A DNA stretch of 64,000 nt from positions 838,501-902,500 of the forward strand of contig JAJGOT010000348.1 in NCBI GenBank assembly GCA_022457155.1. The letters run 5' to 3'. Shown here piece after piece: positions 35,520 to 49,079 of the stretch. Numbering within the stretch: the stretch's first letter is position 1; every line of letters begins with the position of its first letter. This DNA comes from Cladopsammia gracilis. Lineage: Eukaryota; Cnidaria; Anthozoa; Scleractinia; Dendrophylliidae. The position numbers were made by a program, and so were the translations under genes. The notes under the pieces are model-generated. The model worked only from the letters and a program-made list of their open reading frames with translations, did no database searches and had not been told where the DNA came from.

Positions 35520-38500
35520 TTTATTATTATTATTGTTTTTTCCTTTAATTACAAAGAACTAATTAAAAAGAAAAACATTACAATATTCTAAACAACCGCC
35601 ATAACAGACATACTTCCAATTGTCAAGATGTCACAGATTATATTCATTACAGCCAAAAAAACAGCCGCGCAATTTCTGAATGAGGCTTGTATTACAAAGA
35701 ATTAATTAATGCTTAATTATGTTGATAAAAGAGAAATTGACAGTTATTTACAGTACACCCTAAAATAAAACAAAAACACACACGAACATACGCACAAAGG
35801 CATACACACGAACTTAATTAAAGGGGGGAAATGTCTTTTGGCCATTTTTCATAAAGGGTTTCTAGTTTATTATTCTTAATGGAAATATAGTTTTCAACTT
35901 GGTATTTAATTCTTACCTTAAATTTGAAACCTTCGATGTTTGGAAGTACCTGTTTCTTTCTGCAATCCCATAAATACAATTTACCAATTAATATCAGATA
36001 ATTTAACAAGGGACATTTTGACATCGTTATTCCAATTATAACCTCTCGTAAACGCAACCCGTGAAATTCCTTTGTTATTGTTAAATAATACTGTTCAACA
36101 TTTTTCCACAACATATTTGAGCGCCGACAGTAAAAGAGAAAGTGACATAATGTTTCCTGTTCAGTCTTGCAGAAAGTACATTTGTCATGCTGGAGATATC
36201 CAATTTTAAAAGGTTTTGCATTGATGTAAAGTATTGAATTTAAAACTTTATATAGAAAGGATTTAAGTGGGGAAGGTTGTTAGCAATTATTAAGATATTA
36301 TTAAAGAATAATAGTCTTTCGTTTTCTTTTCTACTATGTCAAAAGTCTCATTTCCCTTTATAAAATAAGTATTATCTGTAAAGGTAGTGTACTCTATTAT
36401 TTTCAAAGAAGAAGGAATTGCGCGCCTAAGACGTGTCCATGTAAGAAAATTAGCTTTCTCAACTATGTTATTAATTACATTAAAGGATTCTATATTGTCG
36501 AGATTGAACGAGAGATCTTTAATGATACGTATCCCCGAGTCATAAGATTTATGAAAAACTGGTTTTCCATCTATTCTTATATCTTTGTTATTCCAAATTA
36601 TACAGAGCCGTTCTTTATTAGCTAAAAAGAGGTTTCGAAATTCTAACCAACATTCTGAAAGTTCTCTGTAGAAAACAGAGTTAATTGAAAGATCGTCCAT
36701 TGCATAATTACATTTAAAAAGCAAAAGACCACCAACATTACGTAGGGGATATAACAAGTAGAATTTCCACGTACTTTTGTTATCGCTGAGAATACGTTTT
36801 AGCCAAGCTAATCGTACAGCTTTGACCAAGCTTTCAATATCTGTCATTTTAATGCCACCGTCTTCATAACTGTTTATTGAAGAGAGCCTTGTTACTTTAT
36901 CCTTTCCATTCCACAAAAAGTTGAACATCAAACTATTTACTTGTTTGATGATTTTACTTGGAGGTGAAAGAACCGAAGATATAAAAACTAGTTTTGGAAT
37001 AAGTAATGATTGATTATAGTTACTTTACCATAAATGGACAGTCCTCTAGATGACCATATATTTGTCAGTTGCTTTATGCTGTCAACCTTCTCTTCAAAGT
37101 TGTTTCGTAAAATAATGATAGGTCATATGTAAAAAAGGTTCCTAAAGCTTTAATGGGTTCACTTGGCCATTTAATACCAAACGGTTTTTCGTCTTTTCTT
37201 TTAAGCGAACCAATCCACATTCCTTCTGTTTTAGAACTATTTACCTCCAACCCACTGAAGTTCTTAAATACTTCTAGTTCTTCAAATAGCGTTTTTGCAG
37301 AATTTTCATCAGACAGGGTTGCTGTGGTATCGTCTGCGTATTGCAACAGCTTGGATTCATAACTTCCTATTTTATTTCCTTCGATATCAACATTTTGACG
37401 AATGGAGATTGCCAAGCATTCAACAGCTAAGATAAAGAGGTAGGGGGACAAGGGATCACCCTGCCTCACACCACGTTCTAAAGTAAAATAGTCTGATGTC
37501 ATGCCATTATTTATTACACAGCTTTGAATATTTGTGTAAAACATTTTGACCCAATTTATAAAATTGGGACCAAAATTAAAGGCCTCAAGGCAACTGAAAA
37601 GATAATGCCATTCTAAAGAGTCGAAAGCCTTTTTAAAGTCAATGAAAATCAAGACGCCTGGAATATTCTTACTGTCTGTAAATTCCATTATATCGAAAAT
37701 TGATCGAATAGTCTCACCAATATAGCGATCTTCAACATAACCTGTTTGATTATGATGTATGATATTCGGTAAAACTTTCTTTAATCTTACAACAATCACT
37801 TTTGAAATTATTTTTGCATCCACGATAATAAAAGAGCTTGGCCTCCAATTTTCAATGAGAGTTCGATCTTTATGTTGCTTTTCTATAAGAGTTATAATTG
37901 CTTTTCTTTGAGAGCTAGACATTTCGCCGTGGTTGAAACACTCCCTCACACATTCCACAAATGGAACACAAATTAATTCCCAGCAACTTTTGTAAAGTTC
38001 TATTGGTATTCCATCATTACCAGGAGATTTGTTACTCTCAAACCTGTTAAGAATGGCTGTAATTTCTTCAACAAATATTTCTCCTTCACAAGATTGTTTT
38101 TGTTCTTCTGATAATCTTGGTATATTCAAATTATTTAAAAATTCGTTTCCATTTTCTTTATCCTCATCTGTTACATTTGATTGGTACAAGCTATGGTAAA
38201 AACGTTTTTGTTCCTTCAGTATCTTAAAAGGATCAGATGTAATGGGACCACTTATTAATAGTTTTCTTATATGTTTTTGACGTGATTACGCTTCTCTAAA
38301 TTTAGAAAATATTTTGTACTTCTCTCGCCATGCTCGTGCTATCGTGCCCTTGCGCGAATAATTACACCCCTTGCTTTTTCCTCACAATAACGTTCTAGAG
38401 TTTCTTTTGCTTCATTTAGAGTATTTAGGTTAGAGTCGGAAGGGTCCTATTCGAATTTTGTAGTTGTTTCCTCGTATACGTATTGTAAGTTTTTTTCCAT

Positions 38501-39053
38501 TGCAGATCGTTCTTTGGCTTTCTTTTTCGAGAACAAAATAGCATGGTTCCGAATATTATACTTAATCCAATCCCAGATGCACCTTTTGTCTGATAAATTC
38601 TCGCTTCCTGTTGTTTTCCAAAGTGGAATATTTTGTTTTAATTTTTCCAGATAATTCGGATCTTCAAGAAGAGAGACGTTCATTTTCCAGAACCCGGGGC
38701 CCCTTTAAGATTTGATTGGAGTCGGTTAAATTCAATTCAATTGCTGCATGATCAGTTTTTATAGCTGGAATGATATCGGTTGTATTTACAAAATCCTGTA
38801 AGTTGTTTGATATCAGCCAGTAATCTAAACGACAGAAAATTGATGGAGATTTTTGGCTCCAAATGTAACTTCTAGTTTGTGGATTTTTAATTCTCCAAAC
38901 GCCGACAAGGTCCAATTCATTTTGTAAACATTCAATATTGTCTATAACCATTTTTCTAGGTACCATAACGCCACCTTTCTTATCCATCTTAGGGTCAAGA
39001 GGACAGTTACAATCACCTCCAATGATTATATTTTCTTCACAATCTAAGTCTTC
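35520..39053 (-). mobile_element. L1-like LINE, type B, tandem copy 2
   Basis: Same element, same truncation, same frame breaks and same satellite-derived flanks as copy 1; endonuclease segment 39092-38664, RT segment 38189-37074, C-terminal segments 36931-36290 and 36114-35818. Its A-rich tail is (ATA)n-like and slightly different from copy 1. Confidence 0.85.
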
Positions 39054-40510
39054 AAAAAGCGAAAACAGTGCATTTCTATAACAAGTGCACAAAACGCACG
39101 TTTGGGGCCGTGCGGGGCAAGTTTTGGCAAAATCTCACTTTTGAGCACACCAGATCTCAAAATCGTCGTACTGGCCTCAAATCATAGCCAAAAAGCGAAA
39201 ACAGTGCATTTCTATGAAAAGTGCACAAAACCCACGTTTGGGGCCGTGCGGAGCAAGTTTTTGCAAAATCTCACATTTGAGCACACCGGATCTCAAAATC
39301 GTCCTCTTGGCCTCAAATTATCGCCAAAGAGCAAAAAAAATGCATTTCTATGAAAAGTGCACAAAACGCAGGTTTGGAGCAGGGCGGAGCAAGTTTTGCC
39401 AGAATCTCACTTTTGAGCACACCGGATCTTAAAATCGTCCTACTGGCCTCAAATCATTGCCAAAAAGCGAAAACAGTGCATTTCTATGAAAAGTGTACAA
39501 AACGCACGTTTGGGGCCGTACGGAGCAAGTTTTGGCAAAATCGCACTTTAGGGCACACCAGATCTCAAAATCGTCGCACTGGCCTCAAATCATCGCTAAA
39601 AAGCGAAAACAGAGCATTTCTATAAAAAGTGCACAAAGCGCACGTTTGGGGCCGTACGGAGCAAGTTTTGCCAAAATCTCACTTTCGAGCACACCAGATC
39701 TCAAAATCGTCGTTCTGGCCTGAAATCATCGCCAAAAATCGAAAACAGTACATTTCTATTAAAAGTGCACAAAACGCACGTTTGGGGTCGTACGGAGCAC
39801 GTTTTGGCAAAGTCTCGCTTTTGACCACACCATATCTCAAAATCGTCGTACTGGCCACAAATCATGGTCGAAAAGCGAAAACAGTGCATTTCTATGAAAA
39901 GTGCGCAAAACGCACGTTTGGGGCCGTGCAGTGCAAGTTTTGGCAAAATCTTACTTTTGAGCACATCAGATCTTAAAATCGTCGTACTGGCCTCAAATCA
40001 TCGCCAAAAAGCGAAAACACTGCATTTCTATAAAAAGTGCACAAAACGCACGTTTGAGGCCGTGCGCAGTAAGTTTTGGCAAAATCTCACTTTTGAGGAC
40101 ACTAGATCTCAAAATCGTGCTACACACCTTAAATTATCGCGAAAAAGCGAAAACGGTGCATTTCTATGAAAAATGCACAAAACGCACGTTTGGGCCGTGT
40201 GGAGCAAGTTTTGGCAAAATCTCACTTTTGAGCACACCAGATCTCAAAATCTGGAAAACAGTGCCATTTCTTTGAAAGTGCATAAAACGCACGTTTTGAG
40301 CCGTGCAGAGCAAGTTTTAGCAAAATCTCACTTTTAAGCACACCACGTCTTAAAATCGTCGTACTGGCCTCAATTCATCGCCATATCGGGAAAACAGTGC
40401 AATTTTTGTGAGAAGTGCACATAACGCACGTTTGGGCCGCGCGTAGCAAGTTTTGGCAAAATCTCACTTTTGAGCTCATCAGATCTCAAAATCGTCGTAC
40501 TGGCCTCAAA
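39054..40510 (+). repeat. ~136-bp satellite block after LINE copy 2
   Basis: Unit-by-unit equivalent of 31843-33300, one G shorter near 40195. Confidence 0.85.
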
Positions 40511-40590
40511 TCGACCATTTTGAGATCTGTTGTGCTCAAAAGTGAGATTTTGCAAAATCGTGCTCTGCACGGCCCCCAAACGTGCGTTTT

Positions 40591-41262
40591 CTACACTTTA
40601 TAAAGAATCGCACTGTTTTTCCGATTAGGCGATGATTCCAAATCAACGTCGTCGTTCATCTCGTAATTTTCATTGTAAGTTTTATCGTCGTCCTCTAACG
40701 GCTCAAGGATATCAGCGTCATCGAATTCCTCCTGGGATTCTCTGCACAACTGTTTTTTTTTCGAGAAATCTTGTTCACTGACACTTTCAGCTGCTTGTAA
40801 ACGAGGGTCACTGACACTTTCAGCTGCTTGGACTCGCTGACTATTCACAACACTCTTTGGTGAAGGCGGTATAACATTTTGATCTTCTGCAAGACTCTGC
40901 GTAGGAACGAAGTCATCAGCACTCGAATCACTACTACGGTAATACTGTTCCAGTTTACTTGGTCGTGGTAATGTTTTTGAGGAATGCATTTTTGTGTCAA
41001 ATTCTGAAGATTCTGATTCTTCATCAGACTGTTCTTGGTATTCAGAACCTGTGTCGGCAGAACTTTCATTATCTTTTGTAATGGCCTGCGATGTTTCTGC
41101 TGTTTCTGGCATTTCTGTTTTTTCCTGCCGTGCTTCTACTGTGAGAAGACAGAGGGCGATGCGGAGCACAGAAGAGCGTGTACTCACCGCTCCATGGCTT
41201 GTCCCTGCTGTGATGACCAGCTTCATGTACGGACACTGATGTCTTAAAACGTATCCCATCAT
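40591..41262 (-). CDS. Acidic 223-codon ORF, tandem copy 2
   Basis: Identical in translation to the ORF at 33381-34052; same uncertainty about being a gene. An inverted satellite unit (40511-40625) forms its end. Confidence 0.35.
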   Translation of the reverse strand: MMGYVLRHQCPYMKLVITAGTSHGAVSTRSSVLRIALCLLTVEARQEKTEMPETAETSQAITKDNESSADTGSEYQEQSDEESESSEFDTKMHSSKTLPRPSKLEQYYRSSDSSADDFVPTQSLAEDQNVIPPSPKSVVNSQRVQAAESVSDPRLQAAESVSEQDFSKKKQLCRESQEEFDDADILEPLEDDDKTYNENYEMNDDVDLESSPNRKNSAILYKV

Positions 41263-41870
41263 AACTCCTAAAGTATTATTTAGCAGAATTTAGCAGATAG
41301 TACCAAATGCAAGCTAAATTGTAATCCTCTTCAATCCTTGCAATCCTGCGCTTTATTTCCAAACTAATACTTTTGTTTTGGGCTATAGGATCTTTTTATC
41401 CAACTAAGTTGTATATTTTGTGCCATTTGGCGATATAACGTGGAAATAAGCTAAGCGACATTTTGCCATTTCGGCGGGACAGTGTTATCAGATGCATGCA
41501 CGAAGACTATTCACGAAGTGCGACGGCTAAAACCGAAAATGCCGGAAATATTGACGAACAGGCTCCGTAATTTTTCTCCTAGGAGCCAACAAATGTCTCA
41601 TATGTTATGACAAACAAACAATTTATTTTTCCATCTCTCAAATATTAAGTAAACAAATGCAACGAAGTAAAGCAGCTCAAAATAGACTGCGCCATTATAA
41701 CGCACGCATTTTGGTTTTAGATAAATGTCACGATTGACACTGCCTCTCCAGCAAACAAAGGCAACTTTGATTTCAAGATAAACTGTAATCCACTTCAATC
41801 CTTTCAATCCTGCGCTTTATCTTCAAACTATAGGATCTTTTTATCCAAGGAAGTTGTATATTTTAAAGTC
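41263..41870 (+). repeat. Host 'body' repeat, tandem copy 2
   Basis: Equivalent of 34053-34660; non-coding. Confidence 0.75.
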
Positions 41871-42729
41871 TCACTTTTCCGCACACCAGATCAGAAAATC
41901 GTCGTTCTGGTCTCAAATCAACGCCAAATCGGGGAAACATTGCGATTTCTATGAAAGCTGCGTGCGGAGCAAATTTTAGCAGAATTTCACTTTTCCGCAC
42001 ACCAGATCTCAAAATCGTCGTACTGGCCTCAAATCAAAAGGGAAAACAGTGGTATTTTTAACAAAAGTGCATAAAACGTATGTTTGGGGCCGTGCGGAGC
42101 AAGTTTTGGCTAAATCTAACTTTAGAGCACACCAGATCTGAAAGTCGTCGTATTGGCCTCAAATCATCGCCAAAAAGTGAAAACAGTGCCATTACTATGA
42201 AAAGTGCACAAAACGCACGTTTGGGGCCGTGCTGAGCATGTTTTGGCAAAATCTCACTTTTGAGCTCATCAGATCTCGAAATTGTCGTACTGGCCTCAAA
42301 TCATCGCCAAGCGAAAACAGTGGCATTTCCATGAAAAGTGCACAAATCCCACGTTTGGTGCCGTGCGGAGCAAGTTTTGGCAAAACCTGACTTGGAGCAC
42401 ACCAGACCTGAAAATCGTCGCTCTGGCCTCAAATCATCGCCAAAAAGCGAAAACAGTGCATTTCTATGAAAAGTGCACAAAACGCACGTTTGGGACCGTG
42501 CGGAAAAAGTTTTGGCAAAATCTCACTTTTGAGCACACCAGATTTCAAAACCGTCGTACTGGCCTCAAATCATCGCCAAAAAGCGAAAACAGTGCATTTC
42601 TATGAAAAGTGCACAAAACGCACGTTTGGGCCGTGCAGAGCAAGTTTTGGCAAAATCTCACTTTTGAGCACACCAGATCTCAAAATCGTCGTACAGGCCT
42701 CAAATCATCACCAAAAAGCGAAGACAGTG
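41871..42729 (+). repeat. ~136-bp satellite block in copy 3
   Basis: Equivalent of 34661-35519. Confidence 0.85.
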
Positions 42730-45700
42730 TTTATTATTATTATTGTTTTTTCCTTTAATTACAAAGAACTAATTAAAAAGAAAAACATTACAATATTCTA
42801 AACAACCGCCATAACAGACATACTTCCAATTGTCAAGATGTCACAGATTATATTCATTACAGCCAAAAAAACAGCCGCGCAATTTCTGAATGAGGCTTGT
42901 ATTACAAAGAATTAATTAATGCTTAATTATGTTGATAAAAGAGAAATTGACAGTTATTTACAGTACACCCTAAAATAAAACAAAAACACACACGAACATA
43001 CGCACAAAGGCATACACACGAACTTAATTAAAGGGGGGAAATGTCTTTTGGCCATTTTTCATAAAGGGTTTCTAGTTTATTATTCTTAATGGAAATATAG
43101 TTTTCAACTTGGTATTTAATTCTTACCTTAAATTTGAAACCTTCGATGTTTGGAAGTACCTGTTTCTTTCTGCAATCCCATAAATACAATTTACCAATTA
43201 ATATCAGATAATTTAACAAGGGACATTTTGACATCGTTATTCCAATTATAACCTCTCGTAAACGCAACCCGTGAAATTCCTTTGTTATTGTTAAATAATA
43301 CTGTTCAACATTTTTCCACAACATATTTGAGCGCCGACAGTAAAAGAGAAAGTGACATAATGTTTCCTGTTCAGTCTTGCAGAAAGTACATTTGTCATGC
43401 TGGAGATATCCAATTTTAAAAGGTTTTGCATTGATGTAAAGTATTGAATTTAAAACTTTATATAGAAAGGATTTAAGTGGGGAAGGTTGTTAGCAATTAT
43501 TAAGATATTATTAAAGAATAATAGTCTTTCGTTTTCTTTTCTACTATGTCAAAAGTCTCATTTCCCTTTATAAAATAAGTATTATCTGTAAAGGTAGTGT
43601 ACTCTATTATTTTCAAAGAAGAAGGAATTGCGCGCCTAAGACGTGTCCATGTAAGAAAATTAGCTTTCTCAACTATGTTATTAATTACATTAAAGGATTC
43701 TATATTGTCGAGATTGAACGAGAGATCTTTAATGATACGTATCCCCGAGTCATAAGATTTATGAAAAACTGGTTTTCCATCTATTCTTATATCTTTGTTA
43801 TTCCAAATTATACAGAGCCGTTCTTTATTAGCTAAAAAGAGGTTTCGAAATTCTAACCAACATTCTGAAAGTTCTCTGTAGAAAACAGAGTTAATTGAAA
43901 GATCGTCCATTGCATAATTACATTTAAAAAGCAAAAGACCACCAACATTACGTAGGGGATATAACAAGTAGAATTTCCACGTACTTTTGTTATCGCTGAG
44001 AATACGTTTTAGCCAAGCTAATCGTACAGCTTTGACCAAGCTTTCAATATCTGTCATTTTAATGCCACCGTCTTCATAACTGTTTATTGAAGAGAGCCTT
44101 GTTACTTTATCCTTTCCATTCCACAAAAAGTTGAACATCAAACTATTTACTTGTTTGATGATTTTACTTGGAGGTGAAAGAACCGAAGATATAAAAACTA
44201 GTTTTGGAATAAGTAATGATTGATTATAGTTACTTTACCATAAATGGACAGTCCTCTAGATGACCATATATTTGTCAGTTGCTTTATGCTGTCAACCTTC
44301 TCTTCAAAGTTGTTTCGTAAAATAATGATAGGTCATATGTAAAAAAGGTTCCTAAAGCTTTAATGGGTTCACTTGGCCATTTAATACCAAACGGTTTTTC
44401 GTCTTTTCTTTTAAGCGAACCAATCCACATTCCTTCTGTTTTAGAACTATTTACCTCCAACCCACTGAAGTTCTTAAATACTTCTAGTTCTTCAAATAGC
44501 GTTTTTGCAGAATTTTCATCAGACAGGGTTGCTGTGGTATCGTCTGCGTATTGCAACAGCTTGGATTCATAACTTCCTATTTTATTTCCTTCGATATCAA
44601 CATTTTGACGAATGGAGATTGCCAAGCATTCAACAGCTAAGATAAAGAGGTAGGGGGACAAGGGATCACCCTGCCTCACACCACGTTCTAAAGTAAAATA
44701 GTCTGATGTCATGCCATTATTTATTACACAGCTTTGAATATTTGTGTAAAACATTTTGACCCAATTTATAAAATTGGGACCAAAATTAAAGGCCTCAAGG
44801 CAACTGAAAAGATAATGCCATTCTAAAGAGTCGAAAGCCTTTTTAAAGTCAATGAAAATCAAGACGCCTGGAATATTCTTACTGTCTGTAAATTCCATTA
44901 TATCGAAAATTGATCGAATAGTCTCACCAATATAGCGATCTTCAACATAACCTGTTTGATTATGATGTATGATATTCGGTAAAACTTTCTTTAATCTTAC
45001 AACAATCACTTTTGAAATTATTTTTGCATCCACGATAATAAAAGAGCTTGGCCTCCAATTTTCAATGAGAGTTCGATCTTTATGTTGCTTTTCTATAAGA
45101 GTTATAATTGCTTTTCTTTGAGAGCTAGACATTTCGCCGTGGTTGAAACACTCCCTCACACATTCCACAAATGGAACACAAATTAATTCCCAGCAACTTT
45201 TGTAAAGTTCTATTGGTATTCCATCATTACCAGGAGATTTGTTACTCTCAAACCTGTTAAGAATGGCTGTAATTTCTTCAACAAATATTTCTCCTTCACA
45301 AGATTGTTTTTGTTCTTCTGATAATCTTGGTATATTCAAATTATTTAAAAATTCGTTTCCATTTTCTTTATCCTCATCTGTTACATTTGATTGGTACAAG
45401 CTATGGTAAAAACGTTTTTGTTCCTTCAGTATCTTAAAAGGATCAGATGTAATGGGACCACTTATTAATAGTTTTCTTATATGTTTTTGACGTGATTACG
45501 CTTCTCTAAATTTAGAAAATATTTTGTACTTCTCTCGCCATGCTCGTGCTATCGTGCCCTTGCGCGAATAATTACACCCCTTGCTTTTTCCTCACAATAA
45601 CGTTCTAGAGTTTCTTTTGCTTCATTTAGAGTATTTAGGTTAGAGTCGGAAGGGTCCTATTCGAATTTTGTAGTTGTTTCCTCGTATACGTATTGTAAGT

Positions 45701-46263
45701 TTTTTTCCATTGCAGATCGTTCTTTGGCTTTCTTTTTCGAGAACAAAATAGCATGGTTCCGAATATTATACTTAATCCAATCCCAGATGCACCTTTTGTC
45801 TGATAAATTCTCGCTTCCTGTTGTTTTCCAAAGTGGAATATTTTGTTTTAATTTTTCCAGATAATTCGGATCTTCAAGAAGAGAGACGTTCATTTTCCAG
45901 AACCCGGGGCCCCTTTAAGATTTGATTGGAGTCGGTTAAATTCAATTCAATTGCTGCATGATCAGTTTTTATAGCTGGAATGATATCGGTTGTATTTACA
46001 AAATCCTGTAAGTTGTTTGATATCAGCCAGTAATCTAAACGACAGAAAATTGATGGAGATTTTTGGCTCCAAATGTAACTTCTAGTTTGTGGATTTTTAA
46101 TTCTCCAAACGCCGACAAGGTCCAATTCATTTTGTAAACATTCAATATTGTCTATAACCATTTTTCTAGGTACCATAACGCCACCTTTCTTATCCATCTT
46201 AGGGTCAAGAGGACAGTTACAATCACCTCCAATGATTATATTTTCTTCACAATCTAAGTCTTC
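42730..46263 (-). mobile_element. L1-like LINE, type B, tandem copy 3
   Basis: Equivalent of 35520-39053 with the same five broken segments: 46302-45874, 45893-45657, 45399-44284, 44141-43500 and 43324-43028. Confidence 0.85.
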
Positions 46264-47721
46264 AAAAAGCGAAAACAGTGCATTTCTATAACAAGTGCAC
46301 AAAACGCACGTTTGGGGCCGTGCGGGGCAAGTTTTGGCAAAATCTCACTTTTGAGCACACCAGATCTCAAAATCGTCGTACTGGCCTCAAATCATAGCCA
46401 AAAAGCGAAAACAGTGCATTTCTATGAAAAGTGCACAAAACCCACGTTTGGGGCCGTGCGGAGCAAGTTTTTGCAAAATCTCACATTTGAGCACACCGGA
46501 TCTCAAAATCGTCCTCTTGGCCTCAAATTATCGCCAAAGAGCAAAAAAAATGCATTTCTATGAAAAGTGCACAAAACGCAGGTTTGGAGCAGGGCGGAGC
46601 AAGTTTTGCCAGAATCTCACTTTTGAGCACACCGGATCTTAAAATCGTCCTACTGGCCTCAAATCATTGCCAAAAAGCGAAAACAGTGCATTTCTATGAA
46701 AAGTGTACAAAACGCACGTTTGGGGCCGTACGGAGCAAGTTTTGGCAAAATCGCACTTTAGGGCACACCAGATCTCAAAATCGTCGCACTGGCCTCAAAT
46801 CATCGCTAAAAAGCGAAAACAGAGCATTTCTATAAAAAGTGCACAAAGCGCACGTTTGGGGCCGTACGGAGCAAGTTTTGCCAAAATCTCACTTTCGAGC
46901 ACACCAGATCTCAAAATCGTCGTTCTGGCCTGAAATCATCGCCAAAAATCGAAAACAGTACATTTCTATTAAAAGTGCACAAAACGCACGTTTGGGGTCG
47001 TACGGAGCACGTTTTGGCAAAGTCTCGCTTTTGACCACACCATATCTCAAAATCGTCGTACTGGCCACAAATCATGGTCGAAAAGCGAAAACAGTGCATT
47101 TCTATGAAAAGTGCGCAAAACGCACGTTTGGGGCCGTGCAGTGCAAGTTTTGGCAAAATCTTACTTTTGAGCACATCAGATCTTAAAATCGTCGTACTGG
47201 CCTCAAATCATCGCCAAAAAGCGAAAACACTGCATTTCTATAAAAAGTGCACAAAACGCACGTTTGAGGCCGTGCGCAGTAAGTTTTGGCAAAATCTCAC
47301 TTTTGAGGACACTAGATCTCAAAATCGTGCTACACACCTTAAATTATCGCGAAAAAGCGAAAACGGTGCATTTCTATGAAAAATGCACAAAACGCACGTT
47401 TGGGGCCGTGTGGAGCAAGTTTTGGCAAAATCTCACTTTTGAGCACACCAGATCTCAAAATCTGGAAAACAGTGCCATTTCTTTGAAAGTGCATAAAACG
47501 CACGTTTTGAGCCGTGCAGAGCAAGTTTTAGCAAAATCTCACTTTTAAGCACACCACGTCTTAAAATCGTCGTACTGGCCTCAATTCATCGCCATATCGG
47601 GAAAACAGTGCAATTTTTGTGAGAAGTGCACATAACGCACGTTTGGGCCGCGCGTAGCAAGTTTTGGCAAAATCTCACTTTTGAGCTCATCAGATCTCAA
47701 AATCGTCGTACTGGCCTCAAA
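46264..47721 (+). repeat. ~136-bp satellite block after LINE copy 3
   Basis: Equivalent of 31843-33300, without the single-base loss seen in copy 2. Confidence 0.85.
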
Positions 47722-47801
47722 TCGACCATTTTGAGATCTGTTGTGCTCAAAAGTGAGATTTTGCAAAATCGTGCTCTGCACGGCCCCCAAACGTGCGTTT
47801 T

Positions 47802-48473
47802 CTACACTTTATAAAGAATCGCACTGTTTTTCCGATTAGGCGATGATTCCAAATCAACGTCGTCGTTCATCTCGTAATTTTCATTGTAAGTTTTATCGTC
47901 GTCCTCTAACGGCTCAAGGATATCAGCGTCATCGAATTCCTCCTGGGATTCTCTGCACAACTGTTTTTTTTTCGAGAAATCTTGTTCACTGACACTTTCA
48001 GCTGCTTGTAAACGAGGGTCACTGACACTTTCAGCTGCTTGGACTCGCTGACTATTCACAACACTCTTTGGTGAAGGCGGTATAACATTTTGATCTTCTG
48101 CAAGACTCTGCGTAGGAACGAAGTCATCAGCACTCGAATCACTACTACGGTAATACTGTTCCAGTTTACTTGGTCGTGGTAATGTTTTTGAGGAATGCAT
48201 TTTTGTGTCAAATTCTGAAGATTCTGATTCTTCATCAGACTGTTCTTGGTATTCAGAACCTGTGTCGGCAGAACTTTCATTATCTTTTGTAATGGCCTGC
48301 GATGTTTCTGCTGTTTCTGGCATTTCTGTTTTTTCCTGCCGTGCTTCTACTGTGAGAAGACAGAGGGCGATGCGGAGCACAGAAGAGCGTGTACTCACCG
48401 CTCCATGGCTTGTCCCTGCTGTGATGACCAGCTTCATGTACGGACACTGATGTCTTAAAACGTATCCCATCAT
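47802..48473 (-). CDS. Acidic 223-codon ORF, tandem copy 3
   Basis: Third identical copy of the ORF; the inverted satellite unit lies at 47722-47836. Confidence 0.35.
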   Translation of the reverse strand: MMGYVLRHQCPYMKLVITAGTSHGAVSTRSSVLRIALCLLTVEARQEKTEMPETAETSQAITKDNESSADTGSEYQEQSDEESESSEFDTKMHSSKTLPRPSKLEQYYRSSDSSADDFVPTQSLAEDQNVIPPSPKSVVNSQRVQAAESVSDPRLQAAESVSEQDFSKKKQLCRESQEEFDDADILEPLEDDDKTYNENYEMNDDVDLESSPNRKNSAILYKV

Positions 48474-49079
48474 AACTCCTAAAGTATTATTTAGCAGAAT
48501 TTAGCAGATAGTACCAAATGCAAGCTAAATTGTAATCCTCTTCAATCCTTGCAATCCTGCGCTTTATTTCCAAACTAATACTTTTGTTTTGGGCTATAGG
48601 ATCTTTTTATCCAACTAAGTTGTATATTTTGTGCCATTTGGCGATATAACGTGGAAATAAGCTAAGCGACATTTTGCCATTTCGGCGGGACAGTGTTATC
48701 AGATGCATGCACGAAGACTATTCACGAAGTGCGACGGCTAAAACCGAAAATGCCGGAAATATTGACGAACAGGCTCCGTAATTTTTCTCCTAGGAGCCAA
48801 CAAATGTCTCATATGTTATGACAAACAAACAATTTATTTTTCCATCTCTCAAATATTAAGTAAACAAATGCAACGAAGTAAAGCAGCTCAAAATAGACTG
48901 CGCCGTTATAACGCACGCATTTTGGTTTTAGATAAATGTCACGATTGACACTGCCTCTCCAGCAAACAAAGGCAACTTTGATTTCAAGATAAACTGTAAT
49001 CCACTTCAATCCTTTCAATCCTGCGCTTTATCTTCAAACTATAGGATCTTTTTATCCAAGGAAGTTGTATATTTTAAAG
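48474..49079 (+). repeat. Host 'body' repeat, tandem copy 3
   Basis: Equivalent of 34053-34660 with one visible base change (GCCGTTATAAC at about 48902). Confidence 0.75.
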